From positions 41,135 through 105,134 of the forward strand of contig NZ_JAEUAV010000027.1 in the NCBI RefSeq assembly GCF_019511605.1: a stretch of 64,000 nt of DNA, read 5' to 3'. The notes under the pieces were generated by a model. It saw nothing but the letters and a program-made list of their open reading frames with translations, was not told the origin of the DNA and made no database searches. The stretch is from Paraburkholderia phenoliruptrix (GTDB lineage: Bacteria > Pseudomonadota > Gammaproteobacteria > Burkholderiales > Burkholderiaceae). Position numbers and translations under genes: made by a program. Below, in pieces: positions 1-8,907 of this stretch. Every line of letters begins with the position of its first letter. The stretch's first letter is position 1.

Positions 1-417
1 AACATAGAAGTGACCGAGACCGTGCTGCTGAATGACGACGTGGTGACGCGGCGCAATATCTCGCGGTTGCGTGCACTTGGCATTGGTATCGCGCTGGACG
101 ATTTCGGCACCGGCTTCTCGACTATGTCCACGCTCGTGCGCTTTACGTTCGACGAGCTGAAAATTGACAGTTCGTTCGTCAAGGAGTCCGTGCATCGTCG
201 CGAATCTGCGGCGGTGGTGCGCGGAATCGTTGCATTGGCGCGTGAGATCGGCATGCCGACCACCGCGGAAGGCATCGAAACGCAGGAACAACTCGATTTC
301 GTGCGCCGCTCCGGCTGCACGCACGCCCAAGGCTTCCTGCTTGGCAGGCCGGTGCAGGGCAGCGAAATCGCGCGCATCGAAGAGAAGCTGCCCGCACAGT
401 CCGTGGACGAGGCGTAA
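1..417 (+). CDS. EAL-domain (c-di-GMP phosphodiesterase) protein, C-terminal part
   Basis: The reading frame is already open at base 1, so only the last 138 residues of a larger protein are present. They carry the second half of an EAL domain: E-x-TET near the start, then DDFGTGFS, a KIDSSFV-type strand, AEGIET and QGFLLGRP. In active EAL enzymes the DD of DDFG and the Glu of AEGIE bind metal or substrate, and all are intact, so c-di-GMP hydrolysis is plausible. The EAL signature itself and any sensor or GGDEF domain lie upstream of the window. It ends with the tail SVDEA, 52 bases before the next gene. Confidence 0.9.
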   Translation, partial: NIEVTETVLLNDDVVTRRNISRLRALGIGIALDDFGTGFSTMSTLVRFTFDELKIDSSFVKESVHRRESAAVVRGIVALAREIGMPTTAEGIETQEQLDFVRRSGCTHAQGFLLGRPVQGSEIARIEEKLPAQSVDEA

Positions 418-469
418 ACGGCCGGCGCTTTCGCCTCGATGCAGCACTCACATCGACCGGGAGGAACAC

Positions 470-889
470 GTGGATTCGACCTTGAAATTCCAGCTTCGGC
501 TCACTGTCGCGCCGGAACTGGCAGAAGCGCTGCGCGCCGACGCTTCCGGCGCGGCGCACAAGGAGCTTGAACGGATATTGCATCGGCACGACGCCAGCGT
601 GAAGTGCCAGTACGACGCGTTCGCGGACTACGTGAGCGAGGCTGAGCGCGACGGCATCGAGCAGTATCCGCTTTACCAGTGGACGCGCGACACAATCGAA
701 AATCCACAAAAGAAGGCAAAGTATTTGCGCTCGTTTACGGTCTACGTGAAGGGCGAGCAGATCTACGAAAAGCAGGTGGCTGATGCGATGGAGACCGAAC
801 TATCGGAGCTCGTGAGCGAACACGGCATTCAAGCCGTCTCGAAGTTCGATACGAATCCCGCCAACAACCCGCAGCCACCGCAGCGTTAA
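470..889 (+). CDS. Hypothetical protein, 139 aa
   Basis: A GTG start at 470 is chosen because GGGAGGA lies six bases upstream and the coding character begins there; an open frame further upstream overlaps the EAL gene in another frame. The product is acidic and soluble, with no signal peptide or membrane segment. It begins with a strand-like VDSTLKFQLRLTVAPE and has a helical Ala/Glu/Arg-rich middle and a Pro/Asn-rich tail. I do not recognise the family. It may be co-transcribed with the preceding EAL gene, but nothing in the protein shows a c-di-GMP link. Confidence 0.65.
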   Translation: MDSTLKFQLRLTVAPELAEALRADASGAAHKELERILHRHDASVKCQYDAFADYVSEAERDGIEQYPLYQWTRDTIENPQKKAKYLRSFTVYVKGEQIYEKQVADAMETELSELVSEHGIQAVSKFDTNPANNPQPPQR

Positions 890-1013
890 TCGCGAGGTCG
901 TTAGTGCCCGGCGTCCGGCGCCTCGCGTTTGGGCTTTTCATTCAACTGTCACCGTTTCGCGACTAGGATCGCTGGTCAAAAGCCGCCAGTTCTTCCTACC
1001 CACAAACACTGAC

Positions 1014-2702
1014 ATGTCGAATACAAAAAACGCTAAGGCCTCGCCAGCCGATCAGGGCGCTTCCATCGTTTCGCGTCGCGGGTTTCTGAAGTTCGCTGGC
1101 GCATCCGGTCTGGCCGGCGCGGCCAATGCGCTGTCGACGGCACGCGCCGCGAGCAGCGCAGCGGACGGTACGCCCGAACAGGTCCATCTGACCTGGGGCA
1201 ACGATCCCTCGAGTGAAGTGACGGTGTCGTGGGCGTCGCTCGCGGCGGCCGTCAAGCCGCATCTGCGACTGGGCCGCTCGGGCGGTCAGAAGCACATTGT
1301 GCATGGCGTGCAGACCACCTACACCGACGGCCTGAATGGTGACGTCGTGTTCAACTATCATGCGCGTCTGCGTGGTCTCGAGCCGGATACGAACTACGAG
1401 TACGAGGTCACGGCCGAAAACGACAGCCACGCAGCGCAGCCCTTCACCGGCCGCTTTCGCACTGCGCCGCGCGGACGCGCGCCGTTTCGCTGGACGAGCT
1501 ATGGCGACCTCGCGACACCGAACACCGGCTGGGTTCTGTCGTCGCCGCAAAGCCGCTTTGCGGTCCAGGCGGTCGAGCGTTTTCAGCCGCTCTTCCATCT
1601 GCTCAACGGCGACCTGTGCTACGCCAATCTGAACCCCACGCAGCAGCCGCAGGTGTGGCGCGACTTTGGCAACAACTGCCAGAGCTCGGCGGCGAATCGT
1701 CCGTGGATGCCGTGCCCGGGCAACCATGAAATCGAATTCCACAACGGCGAGCAAGGGTTCGCATCGTATCTCGCGCGCTATGCGCTGCCCGACAATCACA
1801 CGCATTTTCAGGGGCGCTGGTACAGCTTCCGCGTGAGTTCGGTACTGTTTATTTCGCTCGATGCCGACGACGTCGTCTATCAGGACGCCGCCGCGTTCGT
1901 GGCCGGACCCAATCCGCTCGTGCCGGCGGCCAGCACCGGCAATCCGCCGATCGAGCCGGGCACGTCCTTCTACGTGCGCGGCTACAGCGGCGGCGAACAG
2001 ACGCGTTGGCTCGAAAAGACGCTGCGCCACGCAGCGGGCGACGACGACATCGACTGGATCGTCGTGCAGATGCATCAGGACGCGCTCAGTTCGTCGAAGA
2101 CGGGCAACGGCTCGGATAAGGGCATCCGCGAGGCGTGGCTGCCGCTGTTCGACCGCTACGGCGTGGACCTCGTGCTGTGCGGCCACGACCACGACTACGA
2201 GCGCAGCTACCCGGTTCGCGGCTGCAATCATCACAAGGGCACCGACATCGCAACAGGCCAGCCGGTCGATACCTTGCAGCCGAAGCCGGTCATGTCGGCC
2301 ATCTCCGCAGGCGCATCCACCTTCGACACGAGCCAGGGCACGATCCACCTGATTCTCGGCGGCGGCGGCACGAGCGCGCCGCTCGACGTGTATGGCGTGG
2401 ATGCAGGCACCGGTTTGCCGCAAGCGCGTATTTTCACGCGGCCCAATCGTCCGGTGGCGGGCACGACGGCGGGCACCTTCGTGCGGGCAGGCGCCGATGC
2501 CGTGGAAGACGCGATCTGGTCCGCGCAACGCGATACGGGTACGGGCTACGGCATTGCCGTGTTCGATCACGACCCGGGTCACGCGGGCGGCGAGACCACC
2601 ATTACGATGAACTACTACCACGCGCCCGGCGCCGATCAAACACCGACCGCTAACTACGAACTGTTCGAAACGATCCAGTTGAAGAAGAAGCGCAAGCGTT
2701 GA
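1014..2702 (+). CDS. Tat-exported purple acid phosphatase-like metallophosphoesterase
   Basis: 562 residues. The N-terminus carries a twin-arginine signal (SRRGFLKFAGASG, about residues 20-32) followed by an Ala-rich cleavage region, so a periplasmic or secreted, folded-before-export protein is expected. Residues about 55-150 look like the fibronectin-type N-terminal domain of purple acid phosphatases. The metallophosphatase core has the expected metal ligands: GDL (first Asp), NGDLCYAN (Asp and Tyr), PGNHE (Asn, His), a MHQD His and GHDHDYERS. Members hydrolyse phosphate monoesters or diesters with a dinuclear Fe/metal centre. It stands alone; no phosphate regulator is adjacent. The substrate cannot be told from sequence. 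Confidence 0.88.
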   Translation: MSNTKNAKASPADQGASIVSRRGFLKFAGASGLAGAANALSTARAASSAADGTPEQVHLTWGNDPSSEVTVSWASLAAAVKPHLRLGRSGGQKHIVHGVQTTYTDGLNGDVVFNYHARLRGLEPDTNYEYEVTAENDSHAAQPFTGRFRTAPRGRAPFRWTSYGDLATPNTGWVLSSPQSRFAVQAVERFQPLFHLLNGDLCYANLNPTQQPQVWRDFGNNCQSSAANRPWMPCPGNHEIEFHNGEQGFASYLARYALPDNHTHFQGRWYSFRVSSVLFISLDADDVVYQDAAAFVAGPNPLVPAASTGNPPIEPGTSFYVRGYSGGEQTRWLEKTLRHAAGDDDIDWIVVQMHQDALSSSKTGNGSDKGIREAWLPLFDRYGVDLVLCGHDHDYERSYPVRGCNHHKGTDIATGQPVDTLQPKPVMSAISAGASTFDTSQGTIHLILGGGGTSAPLDVYGVDAGTGLPQARIFTRPNRPVAGTTAGTFVRAGADAVEDAIWSAQRDTGTGYGIAVFDHDPGHAGGETTITMNYYHAPGADQTPTANYELFETIQLKKKRKR

Positions 2703-2842
2703 GCGCAGCGGGCATCAAGAGGTAAAAATGACGGCGCCATCATTTGTTACACGTCTTACCGGTAAGCCGTGCCACAGTTACAGAGGGCTTTCAAGCCTCC
2801 GGTTATACTCGGCGCCGTCTCATAAAAAATCGAAGACCTTCT

Positions 2843-3283
2843 ATGTCCAGGAAAATCCTCCAGATTGTGGCTGTGGCGGCGCTCGCAAGCGCGGCTTCCT
2901 TGTCGGCGGTGGCCGGTGATCTGAATAACGCGCTCGGCGGCGGCCTGGGTGGCGTCGCGGGCGCCGCGCTGGGCGGCGCGGTCGGCGGCAGCACCGGCGC
3001 CGTGATTGGCGGCGCAGTGGGCGGTGGCGCGGGCGGCGCGGTGACGTCGAACCGCCGTGAGCGCACCGGTGCGATTATCGGCGGCGCGCTGGGCGGCGGC
3101 GCGGGCACCGCGGCCGGCAATGCAATGGGCGGCCGTGGCGGCGGCCTCGTCGGCGCAGCGTTGGGCGGCGGCGCAGGCGCGGCGCTCGGCGGCAACATCT
3201 CGCGCTCGAACTCGTATGCCGACGACTATTCGCGCGGCTACCGTTCGGGCAAGAAGCGTCACAAGCATCGCCACTACGATTAA
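2843..3283 (+). CDS. Glycine-zipper exported/membrane small protein
   Basis: 146 residues from ATG 2843. A signal peptide (MSRKILQIVAVAALASAASL, cut after AVAG) is followed by about 90 residues of Gly/Ala repeats of the GGALGGGAGAALGG kind, a pattern of glycine-zipper membrane helices, and then a Tyr/Arg/Lys/His-rich basic tail (SGKKRHKHRHYD). Such proteins occur in the envelope of Burkholderiales, sometimes stress-induced; the molecular function is not established. The upstream 140 bases hold an A-rich segment just before the start but no strong Shine-Dalgarno. Confidence 0.75.
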   Translation: MSRKILQIVAVAALASAASLSAVAGDLNNALGGGLGGVAGAALGGAVGGSTGAVIGGAVGGGAGGAVTSNRRERTGAIIGGALGGGAGTAAGNAMGGRGGGLVGAALGGGAGAALGGNISRSNSYADDYSRGYRSGKKRHKHRHYD

Positions 3284-3375
3284 TTAGTCGAGCGGCGGCG
3301 CGGGGCGCCGAAAAAGCCGGCACGAAAGCCGGCCCGAAAGCCTCCCCAGAGGCCGCATGAAAGTGCGCCAGGCCC

Positions 3376-3399
3376 GGTGCGCCGCGTGAGCGGCGCACC
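3376..3399. terminator. Perfect hairpin between convergent genes
   Basis: GGTGCGCCGC and GCGGCGCACC form a perfect 10-bp stem with a GTGA tetraloop (GNRA type). It lies between the glycine-zipper gene (+) and the enoyl-CoA hydratase gene (-), where transcription converges. No U-tract follows on either strand, so it is an imperfect intrinsic terminator or an RNA-stabilising end. A smaller GCCGGC hairpin sits at 3316-3333. Confidence 0.55.
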
Positions 3400-3454
3400 C
3401 ATCGGTTGGTGCAACGAGTGCAGCCTTTTCAGTTCATGTGCTTCAGAAAGCCAT

Positions 3455-4225
3455 TCAGTCTCGGGACCGGCGGCTTGTGAATGCCGCTACAGCTTCCCTA
3501 AAACGACTGCTGCCGTACACGGCTTCGATCAGATCTTCGTCGTCGAGCCGTTGTTCGATCACGATGCGTCGCAAGCTTTCCTTCACGGCACGCTGCGTGA
3601 CAGGCGAGAGCGCCATCAAGCGTTGCGCGAGCGCGTGCGCCGCATCCTGCAATGCCGCGCGGTCGCAAACCTCCTGCACGTAGCCGCACGCAAGCACTTC
3701 TTCAGCCGTCAGATAATCGGCGAGCATCAGCATCTTCTTGACGCGCGGCGTGCCTAAGGCCGCCTGAAGCCGCGCGATGTTGCGCGACGACAGCGTATTG
3801 GAGAGCGTCTTTGCAATCGGCGCGCCAAAGCGCGAGGCGTCCGTGCAAACGCGGAAATCGCACGCCGTGGCGAGCGCAAGACCGCCGCCCACCGCCCAGC
3901 CGTCGATCACCGCAATAGTCGGCACGGCGATCCGCTCGACGGTGTCTATCACGCGCTCCACGAACGCTTCGTACGCAACGCCATCTCGTCCATCGCGGAA
4001 GTCTTTGAAATAATCGATGTCCGTGCCGGAAATGAAAGACTTGCCGCCCGCGCCGCGCAAGAGAATGCAGCGGACATCGCTATTCGCCTCACACTGCGCA
4101 ATGTGCGCGAGCAACGCCTCGTACATGTCGAGCGTCATCGCGTTGTGCCGCTCGGCCCGGTCGATCAGAATTTCGGCCGCGCCTGACGCATGCACCGTAA
4201 GACGTACCGGTTGCGTTTCGCTCAT
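3455..4225 (-). CDS. Enoyl-CoA hydratase/isomerase family protein
   Basis: 256 residues of the crotonase fold. The oxyanion-hole region reads GKSFISGTDIDYF and the second glycine-rich segment is IDGWAVGGGLALATACDFRV, as in enoyl-CoA hydratases. The usual catalytic Glu positions are not obvious from the sequence alone, so isomerase or another crotonase activity cannot be excluded. The ATG start at 4225 overlaps the stop of the upstream CoA-transferase gene by four bases (ATGA), so the two are translationally coupled. Together they suggest activation of an organic acid to its CoA ester and hydration or isomerisation of the product. Confidence 0.88.
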   Translation of the reverse strand: MSETQPVRLTVHASGAAEILIDRAERHNAMTLDMYEALLAHIAQCEANSDVRCILLRGAGGKSFISGTDIDYFKDFRDGRDGVAYEAFVERVIDTVERIAVPTIAVIDGWAVGGGLALATACDFRVCTDASRFGAPIAKTLSNTLSSRNIARLQAALGTPRVKKMLMLADYLTAEEVLACGYVQEVCDRAALQDAAHALAQRLMALSPVTQRAVKESLRRIVIEQRLDDEDLIEAVYGSSRFREAVAAFTSRRSRD

Positions 4226-5388
4226 GACGCGGCTCCGTTGATTTCCGCGAAGATTTCGTCGTTGTGCTCGCCAAGCAGCGGCGGATGCCGGCGCACGGTG
4301 GGCGGCGTGCCGAGCAGTTTGACCGGAAAGCCGATGTTCTTCACCTTGCCCTCGTTCGGGTGGTCGATTTCCATGCACATGTTGCGATGCTGGGCGTGTT
4401 CGCTTGAAAACGCTTCGGGATACGAAAGAATGGGGCCCGCTGGAATGCCTGCCGCAAGCAGCATGTCGACCCATTCCGCGCTGTCGCGCTTGCCGAATTC
4501 CTGCTCCAGTGCTTCGATCATCGCCTCGCGATTTTTCAGGCGCAGCGACACGCTCGCATAATCGGCATGCTCGATCAGGTCGCGGCGATCCAGCACTTCG
4601 CATAAGCGCGTCCACAGCTTCTGGTTCGTCGCGCCCATTACGAAGTATGCGTCGCGCGCCTTCACCGCCTGGTAGGGCGCGCTCATCTTGTTGCTCGTGC
4701 CAAGCGGCGTCGGCGGCACGCCCGTGCCCCAGTAGTCCGACATGTCCCAGATCGCGAAGGCCATGACCGAATCGAATAGCGACGCGTCGATATGCTGGCC
4801 TTCGCCGCTTTTCTGCGCGCCGATGTAAGCGGAGAGCACCCCATACACTGCGAACAGCGCGCAGCCGATATCCGCAACAGGCACGCCCGCTTTCACCGGC
4901 TTGCCGCCCTTATAGCCCGTCACGCTCATTACGCCCGACATGGCCTGCGCCATCAGATCGAAGCCGGGCCGCGACGCCCACGGCCCGCTTTGCCCAAAGC
5001 CGGAAATGCTCGCATAAACGATCTTCGGATTGATCGCCTTGATGGATTCATAATCGATTCGCAAACGCTGTACGACGCCGGGTCGATAGTTCTCGACGAT
5101 TACGTCCGCTGTTTTCGCGAGCTTATAGAACATCTCACGCCCCTCGTCGCTCTTCAGATCGAGCGTGACCGAGCGCTTGTTACGGTTCAGGTTCAGAAAG
5201 CCCATGCTGTCGGGGCCTTTCATCTTGAAGCCCATTGAACTGCGCGTCTGGTCGCCTTCGGGCGGCTCGACCTTGATCACGTCCGCGCCCAGGTCGGCGA
5301 GCATCATGCAGGCGAACGGCCCCGCCATGACCTGGCTCACGTCGAGAACGCGTATGCCTTGCAGCGGTAGATGCGGTGATTGGGTCAT
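4222..5388 (-). CDS. CaiB/BaiF family (type III) CoA-transferase
   Basis: 388 residues, normal length. The N-terminus LPLQGIRVLDVSQVMAGPF and the segment LADLGADVIKVEPPEGDQTR are hallmarks of the family. The catalytic Asp of type III CoA-transferases is expected in the HIDASLFDSV segment (D within ID-A-S). The family moves CoA between carboxylic acids through an enzyme-bound anhydride. First gene of a two-gene unit with the overlapping enoyl-CoA hydratase gene; the LysR gene lies 129 bases upstream on the same strand and may control them. The substrate is unknown. Confidence 0.93.
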   Translation of the reverse strand: MTQSPHLPLQGIRVLDVSQVMAGPFACMMLADLGADVIKVEPPEGDQTRSSMGFKMKGPDSMGFLNLNRNKRSVTLDLKSDEGREMFYKLAKTADVIVENYRPGVVQRLRIDYESIKAINPKIVYASISGFGQSGPWASRPGFDLMAQAMSGVMSVTGYKGGKPVKAGVPVADIGCALFAVYGVLSAYIGAQKSGEGQHIDASLFDSVMAFAIWDMSDYWGTGVPPTPLGTSNKMSAPYQAVKARDAYFVMGATNQKLWTRLCEVLDRRDLIEHADYASVSLRLKNREAMIEALEQEFGKRDSAEWVDMLLAAGIPAGPILSYPEAFSSEHAQHRNMCMEIDHPNEGKVKNIGFPVKLLGTPPTVRRHPPLLGEHNDEIFAEINGAAS

Positions 5389-5478
5389 GGCTGGCTTGCT
5401 CCTCGGTCGGGTAGTGGTGTGGTGACTCCACTGTCGCCGAGTTGCGCGACGCGCGGCAAGAATGGCGGCGTCATGGCT

Positions 5479-5499
5479 GGTTTCGCGATTGGCGAAACC
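5479..5499. terminator. Small hairpin after the LysR gene
   Basis: GGTTTCGC and GCGAAACC form an 8-bp perfect stem with a five-base loop just downstream of the LysR stop on the minus strand. No T-run follows, so termination would be weak or partial; read-through into the CoA-transferase gene is possible. Confidence 0.35.
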
Positions 5500-5517
5500 G
5501 GGCGCGCAGGTACGGTA

Positions 5518-6405
5518 CTAGCGGCCGGCAAGCAACGCGTCTACGACATTGCGCAGCGTTTGTTCCTGAGCGTGTCCCTCGATGCAGGACAGCACGTAAT
5601 GGCGACTTGCCCAGTCCCCGTCCAGCTCGACCGACGCGAGCGCCGCCTCGGGGCGAAAGCTCTGCAGCACAGCGGGCGGCATGAGGCCGACGCCAAGTCC
5701 ATGCCGTACCATGGCCAGCATCGTGTCGAACCCGTTCACCGTGAGGTTGTTCGCAAACAGTCGGCCGCGGCTGCGATATGCGCGCTCCACCGCCGAGAGC
5801 ACCGCCGAGCCCTTGCCGAGGCTCACGATGGGAACGTCGAGAAGATCGTCGATGCTGATCGGCGCAGCACCGAATTCGAAATGCGCGCGGCTATGAACCA
5901 GCACGAGCCGGTCCTCCCTATACGCGAATTTCTCCAGGTCGAGAAAGCCGCTTTTCTTCTCGTAGATACCCACGTCGATCACTTTGTCGCGCAGCAGTTG
6001 CTGCACGATCCTGCTGTTTTCCTCGACGATTTTCAGCGCGATGCGCGGGTACTTCTGCTGGATGGCCGCAATTTCGCGAGCGAGGAATTGAATCACGACC
6101 GCCTTGGGCGCGCCGATGATAATGCGCCCTTCAAGGCCGTGATTGAGCGCCTCGGCGTCGCCTTCCATGCGGTCGATCAGATTGTCGATCTGCCGCACAT
6201 ATTCGAGCAGCCTGCCCCCCGACTCGGTGAGCTCCGCGCCATGCGGCACGCGTCTGAAGAGCTTCGCGCCGAGTTGCTCCTCGAGGTCCGACACGCGTCG
6301 CGAGGCCGCCGCGACTGCCAGGCTCAGCTTGTCGGCGGCTCGCGAAATGCTGCCTTCCTCGGCTATGGCGAGAATCAGGCGGACGGTCGTCGTGTCGAAT
6401 TTCAC
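5518..6405 (-). CDS. LysR-family transcriptional regulator
   Basis: 295 residues from a GTG start with GGGAGA six bases upstream. The winged helix-turn-helix fills the first 65 residues (LILAIAEEGSISRAADKLSLAVAAASRRVSDLEEQLG, read in parts), followed by the linker helix and a periplasmic-binding-like effector domain. It lies on the same strand upstream of the CoA-transferase/hydratase pair and divergently from the MFS gene, separated from it by 245 bases, so it could control either. The effector is probably an organic acid or its CoA ester (inference). Confidence 0.9.
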   Translation of the reverse strand: MKFDTTTVRLILAIAEEGSISRAADKLSLAVAAASRRVSDLEEQLGAKLFRRVPHGAELTESGGRLLEYVRQIDNLIDRMEGDAEALNHGLEGRIIIGAPKAVVIQFLAREIAAIQQKYPRIALKIVEENSRIVQQLLRDKVIDVGIYEKKSGFLDLEKFAYREDRLVLVHSRAHFEFGAAPISIDDLLDVPIVSLGKGSAVLSAVERAYRSRGRLFANNLTVNGFDTMLAMVRHGLGVGLMPPAVLQSFRPEAALASVELDGDWASRHYVLSCIEGHAQEQTLRNVVDALLAGR

Positions 6406-6650
6406 TTCGTCTCCCAGGAGTTTTGGACGGTGCTTCGGGGTATGCGTCGCCCGATAGTTTAGTGCGGTGCCGTCAGACGCCCGCCGTCACGATAACGAAA
6501 ACGCTATCGGCACATGCGGTTTCGACATTGGAGCTCTCGCGCTCGCGTCCGTACACTTGTCGTTCAGTACATGCATACAAGCGCCGTTGCGTTGCACGGC
6601 GCATATCGGCAAGGACGAATGGCCGTTACGGCCACCTGGACGGAGACACG

Positions 6651-7964
6651 ATGGACAAGCCCACTGGTTCGCTCACGGCCGCCGCGGTGCGGCCCGCTCG
6701 CCTCAATTTTCGCTGGCACGTGCTGATCTGGCTGCTGATCGGCGGAATCATCAACTATATGGACCGCGCGAGTCTTTCCATCGCCGCGCCCGGCATGATT
6801 CAGGAACTCGGTTTGACACGCACGCAGATCGGTCTGCTGGGCAGTGTGTTTGCGTGGACCTATGCGGTGATGCAATTGCCCGCCGGCTGGGTGATCGACC
6901 GCTTCGGCGCGAAGCGGGCTTATGCACTCGCAATGATCTGGTGGAGCGTCGCCACGTGGCTCACCGGCGTGGTCGGCTCCCTCGCCGGCCTGGTTGTCAT
7001 GCGTGCATTGCTTGCCGTCGGTGAGGCACCATGCTGGCCAACATCCGCGAAAATAACCGCCGCGTGGTTTCCGGCAAAGGAGCGCGGCTTCGCTACCGGC
7101 GTGTGGGATTCGTCGTCCAAGTGGGGACCGGCTATCGCGCCTGCCGTGCTGGTCGCGCTGATGGTGGCGTTCGGCTGGCGCTCGCTCTTTCATGTGACGG
7201 GCGCGTTCGGCATTGCATTCGCGCTGCTGTTCCTGATGTTGTATCGCAATCCGGCGCAGAGCAAGCGTCTTTCTCAAGACGAGCGCGAATACATCGAAGC
7301 GGGCGGCGGCGGACATGAAAGATCATTGGCTGAGTCGTCGCTGCGGTGGCGCTCGCTTTTCACGCGACGCAGCGTGTGGGGCATGATTCTCGGCTACTTC
7401 TGCACCATCTGGCTGTGGAATATCTTCCTCGTGTTCCTGCCGCTCTATCTGCTCGACCGCTTTCACATCTCGTTTGCGCAGCTTGGCGTGTACGCGGGCA
7501 TTCCTTGGGTTGGCGGCGCGCTCGGTGAGATTGCCGTGGGCTACCTCGCAAAGAAGATGGTGGACCGCCAGTTCGCTTCGCCTATTGATGCCAAGCGCCT
7601 GTTGATTGCGTGCTGCGCGGTGGGAGCGGCTGCATGCGCTATCGCACTGCCGTTCACGCATGCGCTGAATGTGACGCTGGCGCTTTTCACGGTTGGGCTC
7701 GCATTTATCGCGGCGGTGATCGGATCTGCGTGGGCGCTTGCCGCAGACATCGCACCTTCGTCGATGATCGCCTCCGTCAGCGCGATCCAGAACTTTGGCG
7801 GCTATTTCGGCGGGGCATTCTCGCCGGTCGTCGCCGGGTTCATCGTGGACCGTACCGGTTCGTATGCGCTTGCCTTCATCTCGGGCGGCGCCATTGCCGG
7901 ATGCGCAGCGCTCTTCTACTGGTTCATGGCTCGCAAACCCATTGTCGATGACGCGCTTGCGTGA
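6651..7964 (+). CDS. MFS transporter, anion:cation symporter (ACS) family
   Basis: 437 residues; the ATG at 6651 follows GGAGA by a suitable distance and an upstream extension of the frame has no coding character. The protein has about 12 membrane helices with the central cytoplasmic loop near residue 205-225. The signature NYMDRASLSIAAP in helix 1 and GWVIDRFGAKRAYAL after helix 2 match the ACS family, which imports organic or sugar acids such as glucarate, galactonate or phthalate with protons. Probably supplies substrate for the neighbouring CoA-transferase pathway (inference). Confidence 0.88.
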   Translation: MDKPTGSLTAAAVRPARLNFRWHVLIWLLIGGIINYMDRASLSIAAPGMIQELGLTRTQIGLLGSVFAWTYAVMQLPAGWVIDRFGAKRAYALAMIWWSVATWLTGVVGSLAGLVVMRALLAVGEAPCWPTSAKITAAWFPAKERGFATGVWDSSSKWGPAIAPAVLVALMVAFGWRSLFHVTGAFGIAFALLFLMLYRNPAQSKRLSQDEREYIEAGGGGHERSLAESSLRWRSLFTRRSVWGMILGYFCTIWLWNIFLVFLPLYLLDRFHISFAQLGVYAGIPWVGGALGEIAVGYLAKKMVDRQFASPIDAKRLLIACCAVGAAACAIALPFTHALNVTLALFTVGLAFIAAVIGSAWALAADIAPSSMIASVSAIQNFGGYFGGAFSPVVAGFIVDRTGSYALAFISGGAIAGCAALFYWFMARKPIVDDALA

Positions 7965-8442
7965 CCCGCATTGCGAAAAAAAAGCCTGCCGCCCGAGGGA
8001 ACGGCAGGCCGAAAGTCGAGGGACGGGGTAGTCCTGAGATAGCGATCCCTCGAAGACCGGAACCGAGTTTAGCCGCGCAGATCGCGCATTGCGAAGGCGC
8101 GGCCGTTTTACCCATGCTCTTGGCCGAACGCGCCAATCCAGTATCGCCGGCAACCGTATAAAGCTTCGCAATACAGACGAATACGCGTGATGAGTATTCG
8201 TCGGCCACGCATCGATGTGTGTATGTCGATGCACTTTACCTCCCGCGGACACCATGTGACCGCCATCGCTTTGCGGCTCGCTACCGCATGCTGCGAACCC
8301 TCTCCTCGTACCTATCCCCACGCACTTGGTCGCATCCGCCAATAGGTGGATGCAATCGGACACCTTGAAATTGGGTGCGAAAGGGAGCGCCTATGATGCA
8401 CTGCAGAAAAAACGGAATTCGCCATGTTGCAGGGGCAGCGAT
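7965..8442. other. 478-base intergenic region with structured segments
   Basis: No convincing protein. It holds a run of eight or nine A (7975-7983) leading into a GCCTGCCG/CGGCAGGC stem (7984-7991 with 8002-8009). A second stem is TCGAGGGA/TCCCTCGA (8017-8024 with 8047-8054). A third feature is a 9-bp inverted repeat GACGAATAC/GTATTCGTC (8176-8184 with 8194-8202). The first stem, read on the minus strand, is followed by a T-run and is therefore a good minus-strand terminator although no minus-strand gene precedes it. This may point to a small RNA on the minus strand. Confidence 0.45.
8176..8202. promoter_or_regulatory. 9-bp inverted repeat, possible operator
   Basis: GACGAATAC is followed after nine bases by its exact complement GTATTCGTC. 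A repeat with an odd spacer in an intergenic region 240 bases upstream of the AraC-type regulator could be a protein-binding site or an RNA hairpin. No regulator can be assigned. Confidence 0.35.
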
Positions 8443-8907
8443 ATGAATTGTGGGTGCGATCTGGTTGGGACCGGAATGACGGCGCGAAGGGCCGAAGACT
8501 TTGAAGCGCCCGAGTCGCAAGCGAGCGAGCCGATTCGCGCGGCCGCTCAGCAATTGCGCGTAGGCGTGGAAGGGCGTGTGTCCATCGCGGCAGTCGCGCG
8601 TGCGGCGGCCATGAGCGAGCGCAATTTTCTGCGGCGCTTCAGAAAGGAAATCGGTGTGACGCCCACCGAATTCGTGTTGCGTCTGCGGCTTGTGAAAGCC
8701 TGCGACATGCTGATTCAAACGGAGTTGCCAGCGGACAAGATCGCGCGCCGCACAGGACTTAGCAGTGGCGACCGGCTCGCCAAACTCTTCAAGCAGCATC
8801 TTGCGATGACGCCTATCGGATACCGCAATTCGGAGCGCCAGCGTCTCGCCCGCACTACGTTGGCGAATCCGCTCGGCATCGCGGAAGGCGAGGCGCGCGA
8901 TGACTGA
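8443..8907 (+). CDS. Short AraC-family regulator (DNA-binding domain only)
   Basis: 154 residues from ATG 8443, preceded by AGGGG at a good distance. After about 40 residues comes an AraC/XylS double helix-turn-helix: SIAAVARAAAMSERNFLRRF and LPADKIARRTGLSSGDRLAKLF with the terminal TPIGYR signature. No ligand-binding domain is present, so it probably acts constitutively or through a partner. Its last codons overlap the start of the following degenerate GGDEF/EAL gene by eight bases, so the two are translationally coupled; the partner may supply regulation (inference). Confidence 0.82.
   Translation: MNCGCDLVGTGMTARRAEDFEAPESQASEPIRAAAQQLRVGVEGRVSIAAVARAAAMSERNFLRRFRKEIGVTPTEFVLRLRLVKACDMLIQTELPADKIARRTGLSSGDRLAKLFKQHLAMTPIGYRNSERQRLARTTLANPLGIAEGEARDD

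Noticed and set aside
996..2639. A 547-codon open frame on the minus strand opposite the purple acid phosphatase gene
   Set aside because: It mirrors the codon pattern of the clearly conserved plus-strand gene; its product is Arg/Ala/His-rich without motifs, a usual shadow in high-GC DNA. The same applies to the 600-codon frame opposite the FAD monooxygenase (21660-23462), the frame opposite the TolC-type gene (41881-43353) and that opposite the kinase (33908-35302).
7961..8161. Short plus-strand open frame after the MFS gene
   Set aside because: It runs through the poly-A and hairpin region, has no ribosome-binding site, and its product is Arg/Pro/Ala-rich without features.
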